From an uncultured Leifsonia sp. (GTDB taxonomy: Bacteria > Actinomycetota > Actinomycetes > Actinomycetales > Microbacteriaceae), in the NCBI RefSeq assembly GCF_945957465.1, contig NZ_CAMFLC010000027.1, positions 1 to 52,974 on the forward strand: a stretch of DNA of 52,974 nucleotides, written 5' to 3'. The notes under the pieces are model-generated. The model was not told where the DNA came from. It did no database searches and was given only the letters and a program-made list of their open reading frames with translations. Shown one piece after another: positions 10,091 to 18,082 of this stretch. The translations under genes and the position numbers were made by a program. Position 1 is the first letter of the stretch. Each line of letters starts with the position of its first letter.

Positions 10091-10995
10091 CCGACCTCGC
10101 GGTGGGCGCGGGCGATCACGACCGGCACCCGGACGTTGAAGAGCACGTCATGGCTGACCGACCCGAGCATGATCCGTTTGGCGCTGCGTCGATTGTGCGT
10201 TCCCACGACGAGCATTCTGTGGCCTTCCGCGGCCGCGACCAAGCCCCTCGATGGGGAGGCCTCGACGACGTCGGCCCGGACGTCGATCGTCGGCCGCAGC
10301 TCGCGTGCCGCCTCCGCGGCCGCGTCCACGATGCGCTGCCGACGGTCGCCGAGCGACCGCTCCGGAACCAGCCCGGCCAGCAGAGGGTTGGCCTCGTAGC
10401 CGACGCAGACGATCCGCAGGGGCTCGTCGAGCGCAGCCGCCTCCTCGGCGGCGAGCGAGACCGCCGGCTCGGAGGAGAGCTGGCCGTCCACTCCGACGAC
10501 GACACCGATGCCCGACCGGTCCCAGCCGTGCGGAACGACCGCCACCGAGCACGCCGCCGTCGCCGCGACGCGTGTGGCGAGCGATCCCGCGAACGCCCGC
10601 TCCCGATCGGCGCTCGACCGCGCTCCGACCACCAGCAGGTCGGCGTCGCGCGAAGCCCAGGCGAGCTCGGTGCCGACATGGCCGTAGAGGTAGCGTGTCG
10701 AGACGTTCAGCGACGGCCGCGGCGCTGCGTGCGCCTGCGACCCGCTCAGCGCACGAGAGCGCGCCGGCGCCCGTTCCGCGATGCGCAGCGCGGACTCCCG
10801 CGTCGCGTCCAGCAGCGACTTCGCGGCCAGCACGAGCAGGTCGCCCGGCTGGTCGGACGCGTCGCCCCAGCTGCGCTCGATCACGAACACCAGTTCCAGC
10901 CGTGCTCCATCGCGCACGGCGCGCTCGGTCGCCCACGTCAGTGCGGCCCGGTGCTCCGGCTTGCCGTCCACTCCGACCATGATGGTGTCCGTCAT
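10087..10995 (-). CDS. Tandem universal stress protein
   Basis: 302 aa, two Usp domains (about 1-150 and 155-302), each opening with the hydrophobic strand and Asp (TIMVGVDG, GVVVGVDG). The second domain retains an ATP-binding-like end (VVGTHNRRSAKRIMLGSVSH). Cytoplasmic; USPs of this type are prominent DosR targets in mycobacteria. ATG 10995 is chosen because GGGAGGA lies 6-8 nt upstream and the Usp fold starts there. First gene of an operon with the Mg-type ATPase, from DevR box 6. Confidence 0.9.
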   Translation of the reverse strand: MTDTIMVGVDGKPEHRAALTWATERAVRDGARLELVFVIERSWGDASDQPGDLLVLAAKSLLDATRESALRIAERAPARSRALSGSQAHAAPRPSLNVSTRYLYGHVGTELAWASRDADLLVVGARSSADRERAFAGSLATRVAATAACSVAVVPHGWDRSGIGVVVGVDGQLSSEPAVSLAAEEAAALDEPLRIVCVGYEANPLLAGLVPERSLGDRRQRIVDAAAEAARELRPTIDVRADVVEASPSRGLVAAAEGHRMLVVGTHNRRSAKRIMLGSVSHDVLFNVRVPVVIARAHREVG

Positions 10996-11052
10996 CGTGT
11001 CCTCCCGAGGTCTCGTCGGCTCCAGCCTCCCCGTCGCAGCGGCGGCGGCGCA

Positions 11053-11066
11053 GTGCCGAAAGTCCC
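11053..11066 (-). promoter_or_regulatory. DevR-type box 6
   Basis: GTGCCGAAAGTCCC, 57 nt before the USP start at 10995. Minus-strand -10-like GAGGCT at 11024-11029. Its centre is 16 bp from box 7. Confidence 0.62.
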
Positions 11067-11068
11067 AC

Positions 11069-11082
11069 GTGACTTTCGGCCC
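11069..11082 (+). promoter_or_regulatory. DevR-type box 7
   Basis: GTGACTTTCGGCCC, 37 nt before the flavodoxin-like start at 11120. -10-like GACGCT at 11107-11112, consistent with a near-leaderless transcript. Confidence 0.62.
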
Positions 11083-11119
11083 TGGCCCGGCCGAGCCGAC
11101 CCGCGGGACGCTGGACGGC

Positions 11120-11674
11120 ATGAACGAGTCCGCTCCGGTCGCACACGCGGCCATCGTCTACGAGTCCATGTTCGGCAGCACGCGACAGGTGGCCGAGGCC
11201 ATCGCCGAGGGTCTGCGCGAGTCCACGACGGTCACCGTCGTGCGCGTCAAGGACGCGCCGGAGACGTTCCCCGACGTCGACCTCCTGCTGGTCGGTGCCC
11301 CGACCCACGCGCACGGGATGAGCCGGCCCGCCACGCGCGTGGAGGCCGGGAAGTGGAGCGACGACCCGGACCGCTCGCTGGTGCTCGAACCGGACGCCGA
11401 AGGCATCGGCGTGCGCGAGTGGCTGGACACCTGCGGCGAGCCGCCTGCGCGTTTCGCGGCCTTCGACACGCGGGCCGACATGACCGAGCTCTTCACCGGC
11501 TCCGCCGCCTCGGCCATCGACAAGCGCCTGCACCGGCTCGGCTCGCGCCGGCTCGCGCACAAGCACAGCTTCCTCGTCGACAAGGACAGCGTCCTGGTGC
11601 CCGGACAACTCGACGAGGCGCGCGCGTGGGGGCGGGAGCTCAGCGCGGCGCTGCGGTCGGTCGCGATGGTGTGA
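11120..11674 (+). CDS. Flavodoxin-domain protein
   Basis: 184 aa. N-terminal FMN phosphate-binding loop YESMFGSTRQVAEAIA and the LLLVGAPTHAHG strand identify a flavodoxin-like fold, typically a soluble FMN electron carrier or quinone/protoporphyrinogen reductase relative. The C-terminal half keeps FDTRADM and SAASAIDKRL. No Shine-Dalgarno precedes ATG 11120 (GGGACGCTGGACGGC), and the box is 37 nt away, so leaderless translation is predicted. It is transcribed divergently from the USP/Mg-ATPase operon. Confidence 0.85.
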   Translation: MNESAPVAHAAIVYESMFGSTRQVAEAIAEGLRESTTVTVVRVKDAPETFPDVDLLLVGAPTHAHGMSRPATRVEAGKWSDDPDRSLVLEPDAEGIGVREWLDTCGEPPARFAAFDTRADMTELFTGSAASAIDKRLHRLGSRRLAHKHSFLVDKDSVLVPGQLDEARAWGRELSAALRSVAMV

Positions 11675-11705
11675 CGCCCCTCCCGGACGGCCTCGTTCGA
11701 CGGCT

Positions 11706-11754
11706 CCCCGCCGCTCAGACCGACGCCGACCAGACCCCCGCCGCTCAGACCGAC
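11706..11754. repeat. Short direct repeat at the 3' end of a USP gene
   Basis: A 19-nt unit (CCCCGCCGCTCAGACCGAC) occurs at 11706-11724 and 11736-11754, period 30 nt. The right copy contains the stop codon of the minus-strand USP gene (11745-11747) and the left copy lies just beyond it. Confidence 0.7.
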
Positions 11755-12206
11755 CCGTGGATCACCAGCACCGGGCAGTCCGCGTGCTCGACGACCGAGC
11801 GGGAGACCGAGCCGAGGAGGAGCCCGGTGAAGCCTCCGAGGCCGCGGCTGCCGACGATCAGCATCTCGGCGTCCTCGGCCTCGGCGATGAGCTGGCGCGC
11901 GGCCGATCCCGAACGGATGACCGTCGAGTACCAGTCGGGCCGCTTGGTGCCGAACACATCGCTCGCGGCGTCGTCCGCGATCGTGCGGGCATCGCGCTCC
12001 GGGTCCCAGCCGCCCATCACGTAGCCGGGCCACGACGGCGGGTACTCCCACACGGTGACGCCGACGAGGCTGCAGCCGAGCCGTTCGGCCATCCGGGCGC
12101 CGCGCCGCAGAGCGGACAGCGACTCGGCCGAGCCGTCGACGCCGACGACGATGCGCCCCCCGGGGTGGATGCGGTCCTCGGTCTCGGCGATCGGGGTGTC
12201 GGTCAT
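11745..12206 (-). CDS. Single-domain universal stress protein
   Basis: 153 aa, one Usp domain preceded by a short charged N terminus. The ATP-binding signature is canonical (GSRGLGGFTGLLLGSVS), so nucleotide binding is likely. ATG 12206 has GAAGGAG 6 nt upstream. Third gene of the operon USP - split-barrel protein - USP running leftward from DevR box 8. Confidence 0.9.
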   Translation of the reverse strand: MTDTPIAETEDRIHPGGRIVVGVDGSAESLSALRRGARMAERLGCSLVGVTVWEYPPSWPGYVMGGWDPERDARTIADDAASDVFGTKRPDWYSTVIRSGSAARQLIAEAEDAEMLIVGSRGLGGFTGLLLGSVSRSVVEHADCPVLVIHGSV

Positions 12207-12231
12207 CTCGTTCTCCTTCCGGGAGTCGGTC

Positions 12232-12651
12232 TCACCAGCGGTCCGGCTCCGGCTCGCGCCGGAACCGGCGGCCGGTCATCCGGTCGATCTCGATCCGGAC
12301 GTAGCGGTACTTGAGGGTGGGGATCCAGGGTTGGAGCGGCAACGTGTCGGCCTCGTCGATCTCGGCCTGGTGCTCCAGCTGCCTGGCATGCCCGTGGACG
12401 ATGACGCTCCACGCCTCGTCGTCGGTCCAGCCGTCGGTCTCGAACGCCACGGTGTCGTGCACGGTCAGCTCGAGCAGCTTGGTCCCCGGTGCCGTGCGGA
12501 TCAGGATGCTCGACCCGTCCGAATAGAAGTTCACCGGGTAGATGTCGGGCTCGCCGCCCACCGCTGTCGCGAGCCTGCCGAGGCTGGCGCCCTTGAGGAC
12601 TTCGCGGCACTCGTCACGGTCCAGTTCGCGGACCGGGTCATCCGAAGACAT
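12232..12651 (-). CDS. Pyridoxamine 5'-phosphate oxidase-like FMN-binding protein
   Basis: 139 aa split-barrel flavin-binding fold (GRLATAVGGEPDIYPVNFYSD, WSVIVHGHARQLE). Such proteins bind FMN, F420 or heme and are common in mycobacterial stress regulons; the cofactor cannot be told from sequence. Overlaps the preceding USP gene by 14 nt, so translation is probably coupled. A second split-barrel/USP pair occurs at 44609-45996. Confidence 0.83.
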   Translation of the reverse strand: MSSDDPVRELDRDECREVLKGASLGRLATAVGGEPDIYPVNFYSDGSSILIRTAPGTKLLELTVHDTVAFETDGWTDDEAWSVIVHGHARQLEHQAEIDEADTLPLQPWIPTLKYRYVRIEIDRMTGRRFRREPEPDRW

Positions 12652-13552
12652 GGCTCTCTCCTTCCGTCTCCGGCTGCTCCGCGCCGGCCTCTCCGACCGA
12701 CGGGGCGTGTACCACGATCGTCGGCGAGGACAGGTTGAGCAGCACGTCGTAGGCGACAGCGCCGAGGCTGCCGAGTTGCGCCCTCTCGCGCCGCGAGTCG
12801 CCGATCACCAGCAGCTCTGCGGTGCGGGCGAGCTCGTTGAGCGCCGCGCCGGCGGGACGGCGCACCACCCGGCTGCGGATCACGATGCCCGGCTGCCGGG
12901 CACGCGCGCGGGTCACCGCCGATGTCAGCACTCCCCTGGCCTCGTCGTCGCGCCGCAACTGCCAGTCGCGGCGCTCGTCCGCGGCCTCCGCATCGAAGGG
13001 GAGGTGCGCCTCGGACGAGCGCACCGTCGTCAGCTCGCAGTGGTGATCGCAGGCGAGGTCGGCGGCCAGGTCGACCGCGGCCGCCCCCGCCGGGGTGTCG
13101 TCGACACCGACGATCACGCCCCGCCTCATCCGCGAGGCGGCCTCGGGAATGATCGCGACAGGGCCGGTGGCCAGGTTCGCGAGCTGGAGGCTGCGCGAGC
13201 CGAACGCCCGCCCGTAGTGGAATCCGGTCTTGTGGGTGCCGACGACGATCATCGTGCCGGGAACGCTGAAGGAGGCCAGCTCTGCCATGGGGCTTCCCAT
13301 CCGCAACTCGCCCGTGATCTCCACGTCGCCGCCGAGCGAGCGGGCGTAGGCGAGATCGTCCGCCAGGCGTCGCTGGGCGTCATCGTCGACCTCGTCGATG
13401 AGCTGCGAGCCGACCGCCCCCCACTCGTCGTCGGCCACGTGGACGAGCGTCACCCGGGCGCCTCGCCCGCGCGCACCCGCGACCGCCCACCGGATGGCCG
13501 CGCGGGCCGGGACCGATCCGTCCACCCCGACGACGTATCTGCGGATCTCCAT
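12638..13552 (-). CDS. Tandem universal stress protein
   Basis: 304 aa, two Usp domains (RYVVGVDGS at the start, GVIVGVDDT near residue 155). ATP-loop glycines are partly changed in both (GTHKTGFHYGRAFGS, GDSRRERAQLGSLG). ATG 13552 is selected by GGAGG about 8 nt upstream. First gene of a three-gene operon controlled by DevR box 8 and divergent from the second alcohol dehydrogenase. Confidence 0.9.
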   Translation of the reverse strand: MEIRRYVVGVDGSVPARAAIRWAVAGARGRGARVTLVHVADDEWGAVGSQLIDEVDDDAQRRLADDLAYARSLGGDVEITGELRMGSPMAELASFSVPGTMIVVGTHKTGFHYGRAFGSRSLQLANLATGPVAIIPEAASRMRRGVIVGVDDTPAGAAAVDLAADLACDHHCELTTVRSSEAHLPFDAEAADERRDWQLRRDDEARGVLTSAVTRARARQPGIVIRSRVVRRPAGAALNELARTAELLVIGDSRRERAQLGSLGAVAYDVLLNLSSPTIVVHAPSVGEAGAEQPETEGESHVFG

Positions 13553-13599
13553 GACCTGTACCTCCGCTTGCAGTTTCACGGAACGGCCCGCGCCACGAA

Positions 13600-13613
13600 G
13601 GGTCCTTAGTCCC
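13600..13613 (-). promoter_or_regulatory. DevR-type box 8
   Basis: GGGTCCTTAGTCCC, 47 nt before the USP start at 13552. Minus-strand -10-like GAAACT at 13572-13577. Its centre is 16 bp from box 9. Confidence 0.68.
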
Positions 13614-13615
13614 GT

Positions 13616-13629
13616 GGGACCTTCGGCCC
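13616..13629 (+). promoter_or_regulatory. DevR-type box 9, upstream of the devS-devR operon
   Basis: GGGACCTTCGGCCC, 93 nt before the adh start at 13723. -10-like TTGACT at 13652-13657. The operon it leads (adh, usp, sensor kinase, regulator) would make the regulator autoregulated. Confidence 0.68.
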
Positions 13630-13722
13630 GCCGCGCACGGGCGCCGGCCGCTTGACTCGGTCGCGGAACGACGGGGACCCGTGGGGAACGACAGGAACCC
13701 GTGGACGGTCGAGGAGGATGGC

Positions 13723-14715
13723 ATGAGAGCGTGGCGGACGACCGGGGCGGTCGGGGGCCTCGAACAGGCGGAGGCTCCGGTTCCGGAGCCGGGACCCGAC
13801 GAGGTGCTCGTGCGGGTGGAAGTGTGCGGGATCTGCCGCACCGACCTCCACGTGATCGATCACGAGATCCCCGTGCACCGGCCGTCGGTGACACCGGGTC
13901 ACCAGGTGATCGGGACGATCAGCGACGTCGGCGCCACCGTCACCTCCTTCGTGCCGGGCGACCGGGTCGGGGTGGCCTGGCTGCGACGCACCTGCGGTCA
14001 GTGCCGGTTCTGCCGGAGCGGCGCCGAGAACCTCTGCCCGGACTCCGAGTACACCGGCTGGGACGCCGACGGCGGGTTCGCGGACTATCTGGTGGCGCCC
14101 GCCGCCTATGTCTACCCGATCGCGGCGGACGCCGACGCGCTGGAGACGGCTCCGCTGCTGTGCGCCGGGATCATCGGGTTCCGCGCCCTGATGCGGGCGC
14201 AGCTCCCACCGGGCGGCACCCTCGGAATCTACGGGTTCGGGTCGAGCGCGCACGTGACCGCACAGCTCGCCCTGGCCGGCGGCGCCCGCGTGTTCGCGAT
14301 GACCCGGGGGGTGCGCAACCGCGCTCTCGCCCAGGAGCTCGGCCTCGATTTCGTCGGCGAAGAGGAGGAGACGCCTCCCGAACCGCTGGACGCCGCCATC
14401 GTCTTCGCCCCGGCCGGCGGCCTGGTGCCCGTGGCGCTGGAGGCGACCGCCAGCGGAGGGACCGTCGTCCTCGCCGGCATCGAGATGTCCGACCTCCCTC
14501 CGTTGAACTACACCGACTCGCTGTTCCGGGAGCGCGACCTGCGAACCGTGACGGCGAACACCCGCGAGGACGGCGAACGCTTCCTCGCGCTGGCCCGCAA
14601 CCTCCGGTTGCGCCCGACCGTGACGGCTGTGCCGTTCGACGGGCTGGCCGACGCCATCGACGATCTGCGACGCGGGAGGGCCAGCGGTTCGCTGGTGCTC
14701 CGGGTCGCCTCTTAG
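13723..14715 (+). CDS. Zinc-dependent alcohol dehydrogenase family protein
   Basis: 330 aa. Catalytic zinc site in CGICRTDLHVID and GHQVIGTI; structural zinc cysteines in RTCGQCRFCRSGAENLC; a shortened nucleotide-binding motif GIYGFGSSAHVTAQLA. The latter resembles the subgroup of zinc-binding alcohol dehydrogenases with an atypical GxGxxA loop. ATG 13723 sits 5 nt after GAGGAGG. First gene of the operon that ends with the two-component system, 13 nt before the USP gene. Confidence 0.88.
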   Translation: MRAWRTTGAVGGLEQAEAPVPEPGPDEVLVRVEVCGICRTDLHVIDHEIPVHRPSVTPGHQVIGTISDVGATVTSFVPGDRVGVAWLRRTCGQCRFCRSGAENLCPDSEYTGWDADGGFADYLVAPAAYVYPIAADADALETAPLLCAGIIGFRALMRAQLPPGGTLGIYGFGSSAHVTAQLALAGGARVFAMTRGVRNRALAQELGLDFVGEEEETPPEPLDAAIVFAPAGGLVPVALEATASGGTVVLAGIEMSDLPPLNYTDSLFRERDLRTVTANTREDGERFLALARNLRLRPTVTAVPFDGLADAIDDLRRGRASGSLVLRVAS

Positions 14716-14728
14716 AAGGGAACGGGCG

Positions 14729-15628
14729 ATGCCCGCACGCACAGTGGTCTGCTGGAACGGCTCCGCGGCCTCCGAGGTCGCGCTGGCCTGGGCGCTCCGC
14801 CGCTCCCGCGACACCCGCACGACGATCGAGCTCTTCGACGTGGTCGACTCCGCGCTCTTCCTCGGGGACGACAACGCCCGCGACCGGGCGACCGAGCAGG
14901 AGGAGGACCGTCTCGACTCCCGGGTCGAGGAGCTGGCGGTGTCCCATCCCGGCGCCGTGAGCGGCACGGAACTGCTCGTCGGCGACCCGCTCGACCTCCT
15001 GGCGAAGCAGACGCGCGGCGACACCCTGGTGGTCGTCGGCACGCGGCACCGCGTCGGGCCGCGGTTCCGGTACGGCTGGTCGCTCGGTGCGCAGCTGGCG
15101 ACCGCGGCGGCCGGTCCGGTGGCCGTCATCCCGGTCGAGGAACCGGAGGCGGCACAGGCCCGCTCGGGTGTGGTGGCCGGCGTGGACGGCTCCGACATCG
15201 GCCGGCTCGCCCTCGCCTACGCGGCAGCGGAGGCCGAGGCGCTCGGGCAGCCGTTGACGGTCGTCCACTGCTGGGTCGCGCCGTTGTCGGAACAGCCGCT
15301 CGTGGTCCCCGACGACGCGTTCATCACGTCGCAGGAGACCGAACGCCGGGAGTTGCTCGACGACCAGGTGCGTACGGTGCGCGAAGCGCATCCCGGACTC
15401 GCCGTCACCTCCGTGCTCCTGCGCCAGAATCCGATCTCCGGCCTGCGGGTGGAGTCGGAGCACGCCGCCATGCTGGTCGTCGGCAGCAGGAGGCTGACCG
15501 GGTGGAAGCGCGCCTGGCTGGGTTCGGTCTCGCACGGGCTGCTCCTCGACCTGGCGGCGCCGACGATCGTGGTGGGAGATGAGACGGTGGTGCCGGTGCC
15601 GCCGGCGGGGGTTAAACTCAGCGCGTGA
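14729..15628 (+). CDS. Tandem universal stress protein preceding the sensor kinase
   Basis: 299 aa, two Usp domains. The first contains RYGWSLGAQLA, almost repeated in the USP at 20209 (RYDWSLGAQLA), so these two are close paralogues; the second ends with VVGSRRLTGWKRAWLGSVSH. In M. tuberculosis the devR-devS operon also begins with a USP gene (Rv3134c), so this position next to the sensor pair is conserved. The stop is 57 nt before the kinase start. Confidence 0.9.
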   Translation: MPARTVVCWNGSAASEVALAWALRRSRDTRTTIELFDVVDSALFLGDDNARDRATEQEEDRLDSRVEELAVSHPGAVSGTELLVGDPLDLLAKQTRGDTLVVVGTRHRVGPRFRYGWSLGAQLATAAAGPVAVIPVEEPEAAQARSGVVAGVDGSDIGRLALAYAAAEAEALGQPLTVVHCWVAPLSEQPLVVPDDAFITSQETERRELLDDQVRTVREAHPGLAVTSVLLRQNPISGLRVESEHAAMLVVGSRRLTGWKRAWLGSVSHGLLLDLAAPTIVVGDETVVPVPPAGVKLSA

Positions 15629-15670
15629 GGGCGGGCGCCCGCCGACGCCGGCCCGGTCGTAGTCGTCGCC

Positions 15671-15688
15671 GAGAGGAGGCCCGCGATT
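15671..15688 (+). promoter_or_regulatory. Ribosome binding site deciding an ATT start
   Basis: GAGAGGAGG at 15671-15679 lies 6 nt before ATT 15686. The frame is closed upstream by a TGA at 15626-15628 and contains no ATG, GTG, TTG or CTG between that stop and 15686. Confidence 0.5.
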
Positions 15689-17374
15689 CCGGGCGATGAG
15701 CCGATCACGTTCCCCGACGCGCCTCGGGCGGAGCTCGACCGCGCCCTCGGCGAGCTCGTCGAGCAGGCCAGGAAGGTCCTCGACACCCAGGGGCGGCTCC
15801 GCGCCCTGGTGAGGGCCAACCGTGCGGTCGTCTCGCACCTGGAGCTGCCTGTCGTGCTGCGGACGATCGTCGAGGCCGCCGTCGAACTGGTGGGCGCCCG
15901 GTACGGAGCGCTCGGGGTGATCGCCGAGGGCGGCGGGCTGGAGCAGTTCATCCACGTCGGGATGGGTGACGAGGCCGTAGCCCGGATCGGTCACCTCCCG
16001 GAAGGCCACGGACTCCTCGGCGCTCTCATCGACGACCCGCGGCCGATCCGGCTCGACTCGATCGCGGACGACCCGCGCTCCTCCGGCTTCCCCGACGGCC
16101 ACCCGCCGATGACCGCCTTCCTCGGCGTCCCGATCGCCGTTCGCGACACCGTGTTCGGCAACCTCTATCTCACCGATCCGGTGGCGGGCGGGTTCACGGA
16201 GGACGACGAACAGCTCGTGAAGGCCCTCGCCGCCAACGCAGGCTTCGCCATCGACAACGCCAGACTGTTCGCCGAGACCGTCGCCCGCCAGGCGTGGAGC
16301 GCCTCCGCCGCCGAGATGACGACGACCATCCTGGGAAGCGACTCGGCGGGCGCGCACGAGGAGTTCGCCGATCGGGCCGCGACGCTTCTCGGCGCGCGCG
16401 CGGTGTTCGTGCTCGAACCCCGCGGCCGCGACAACGCCTACCGCGTGCTCGCGTCCAGCGACGAGGCCCCGCATCCGGCAGAACTCGTGATCGACAACGA
16501 ACGCGTCCACAGCGCCGTCGAGGGATCCCAGCCCACCCGCCTCGACGAGCTGAGCGGGCTCGGCGCGGCCGGCGGGGGCGAGGCGGGTCCGGCGCTCGTC
16601 GTGCCGTTCGACGGACGGGCGGGCGACCCACAGGTCCTGGTCGTCGTCCGCCGGAGCGATGCCCGTCCGTTCTCGGCTTTCGAGCTCGAACGCGCGGTGT
16701 TCTTCGCCCGGCAGGCGGCCATCGCGATGGAGCTCGCCGACGCACGCGCCGACCGGGAACGGGTGGCGCTGCTGGAGGACCGGGCGCGCATCGCCCGCGA
16801 CCTCCACGACCACGTCATCCAGCAGCTGTTCGGAGCCGGGCTCGAACTGCAGAGCATCGAGTCCGAGCTGCCGCCCGGCCGGGCGGCCGAGCGGATCGAC
16901 GCCACGGTGAAGTCGCTCGACGACACCATCGCGCAGATCCGCACGGCCATCTTCGCGCTCTCACGCCAGCGCGGCGGCGGCGAGAGCCTCCGCCACCGTC
17001 TGCTCGATATCGTGCAAGAGGTCGGCGACGCGCTCCCGCACCCGGCCACCGTGTCGTTCTCCGGCCCGGTGGACGTCGTCTGCGACGCCGAACTGGCCGA
17101 CGACATCGCCGCGTTCGTACGGGAGGGGCTCACCAACGTCGTCCGCCATGCCGGCGCCGACACGGCGACGGTGGAGGTCGTGGCCACAGCGGACCAGATC
17201 ACCGTCGACCTCGCCGACGACGGCACCGGCATGGGCGAGACCCGACGCCGAAGCGGCCTCCGCAATCTGTCCGAACGCGCGGAGAGCAGAGCGGGCGTGC
17301 TCGAGCTGGAGTCGACGCCGCAGGGCACCCGTCTGCACCTGCGCCTGCCCGTGCCGACCGAAGGGGTGCGATGA
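15686..17374 (+). CDS. devS: DevS/DosS-like GAF-domain sensor histidine kinase (predicted ATT start)
   Basis: 562 aa if started at ATT 15686. GAF domain 1 (about residues 50-200) carries FPDGHPPMTAFLGVP; the His, residue 139, aligns with the heme-ligand His149 of M. tuberculosis DosS (from memory of the family), suggesting a heme gas/redox sensor. A degenerate second GAF (about 215-360) follows, then HisKA_3 with phospho-acceptor His374 (RDLHDHVIQQLFG) and an HATPase domain (REGLTNVVRHA, DDGTGMG). The first in-frame GTG (15809) would remove 41 residues and has no Shine-Dalgarno; ATT 15686 has GAGAGGAGG 6 nt upstream and gives the usual family length. The regulator overlaps by 4 nt. Confidence 0.88.
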   Translation: MPGDEPITFPDAPRAELDRALGELVEQARKVLDTQGRLRALVRANRAVVSHLELPVVLRTIVEAAVELVGARYGALGVIAEGGGLEQFIHVGMGDEAVARIGHLPEGHGLLGALIDDPRPIRLDSIADDPRSSGFPDGHPPMTAFLGVPIAVRDTVFGNLYLTDPVAGGFTEDDEQLVKALAANAGFAIDNARLFAETVARQAWSASAAEMTTTILGSDSAGAHEEFADRAATLLGARAVFVLEPRGRDNAYRVLASSDEAPHPAELVIDNERVHSAVEGSQPTRLDELSGLGAAGGGEAGPALVVPFDGRAGDPQVLVVVRRSDARPFSAFELERAVFFARQAAIAMELADARADRERVALLEDRARIARDLHDHVIQQLFGAGLELQSIESELPPGRAAERIDATVKSLDDTIAQIRTAIFALSRQRGGGESLRHRLLDIVQEVGDALPHPATVSFSGPVDVVCDAELADDIAAFVREGLTNVVRHAGADTATVEVVATADQITVDLADDGTGMGETRRRSGLRNLSERAESRAGVLELESTPQGTRLHLRLPVPTEGVR

Positions 17375-18015
17375 CCACGACACCGATCCGCGTCTTCCTG
17401 GCGGACGACCACGAGATCGTCCGCCGCGGCATCGCCGCCCTCATCGACGCACAGGATGACATGGAGGTGGTGGGAGAGGCGGAGACCGCCGCACAGGCGC
17501 GGGCGCGCATCCTCGCCGTGCGACCGGACGTCGCCGTGCTCGACGTGCGGCTCCCGGACGGCAGCGGCATCGACGTCTGCCGCGCCGTCAAGCAAGCCGA
17601 GGCCGGCATCCGCTGCCTGATGCTGACCGCCTACGACGACGAGGACGCGCTGCGGAGCGCCATCATCGCCGGGGCGGACGGCTACGTGGTCAAAGACATC
17701 CGGGCCAGCACGCTGCTGGAGGACATCCGGTCGGCGTTCCGCGGCAAGCGCCTGATCGATCCCCGCATCGCCGGCCGGGTCGCGGCCACGCTGCGCGAAC
17801 CGGCGGACGACCCGCGATTCGCCTCGCTGGGACTCCGGGAGCGGCAAGTGCTCGCGCTGATCGCCGACGGCCGGACCAACCGCCAGATCGCCGAACGCCT
17901 CGGCCTCGCCGAGAAGACGGTCAAGAACTACGTGAGCTCGCTGCTCGCCAAGCTCGGCCTCGTACGGAGGACGCAGGCCGCGGTGCTCCACCTCGAGCAC
18001 CGCGGCCACGCCTGA
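17371..18015 (+). CDS. devR: DevR/DosR-like NarL-family response regulator
   Basis: 214 aa. Receiver domain with acidic pocket D12-D13, phospho-acceptor D58 (VAVLDVRLPDG), T86 and K108, then a linker and LuxR-type HTH. The recognition helix EKTVKNYVSSLLAKLG with RRTQAAV after it nearly matches M. tuberculosis DevR; K182, K185 and N186 correspond to the DNA-contacting Lys179, Lys182 and Asn183 there. This supports it as the protein that reads the GGGNC-type palindromes across the window (inference). Translationally coupled to the kinase (ATGA overlap). No box lies directly in front, so expression depends on box 9. Confidence 0.92.
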   Translation: MTTTPIRVFLADDHEIVRRGIAALIDAQDDMEVVGEAETAAQARARILAVRPDVAVLDVRLPDGSGIDVCRAVKQAEAGIRCLMLTAYDDEDALRSAIIAGADGYVVKDIRASTLLEDIRSAFRGKRLIDPRIAGRVAATLREPADDPRFASLGLRERQVLALIADGRTNRQIAERLGLAEKTVKNYVSSLLAKLGLVRRTQAAVLHLEHRGHA

Positions 18016-18067
18016 GCCGGGCTTCGGGTTCCCGCTCAGTTCCCCCGTTCTCCCCGTCCCCCGGCTC
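18014..18067. terminator. Possible weak bidirectional terminator between devR and the SDR gene
   Basis: GAGCCGGG (18014-18021) pairs with CCCGGCTC (18060-18067) across a long loop, followed by TTAT. It lies between convergent genes but lacks a real U-tract. Confidence 0.25.
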
Positions 18068-18082
18068 TTATCGTGTTCGGGC

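Noticed and set aside
7322-10399. A very long open frame on the plus strand opposite the Mg-type ATPase
   Set aside because: It is the mirror of a high-GC coding gene; its product is low-complexity Arg/Glu/His-rich with no motif, whereas the minus strand encodes a complete P-type ATPase.
15696-15760. ATG 15696 as start of the sensor kinase
   Set aside because: It is in a different frame (15696 versus 15686, not a multiple of 3) and cannot encode the GAF domain.
18014-18082. A DevR-type box between devR and the SDR gene
   Set aside because: No GGGNC/GNCCC palindrome is present; the SDR gene is explained by readthrough from hsp20.
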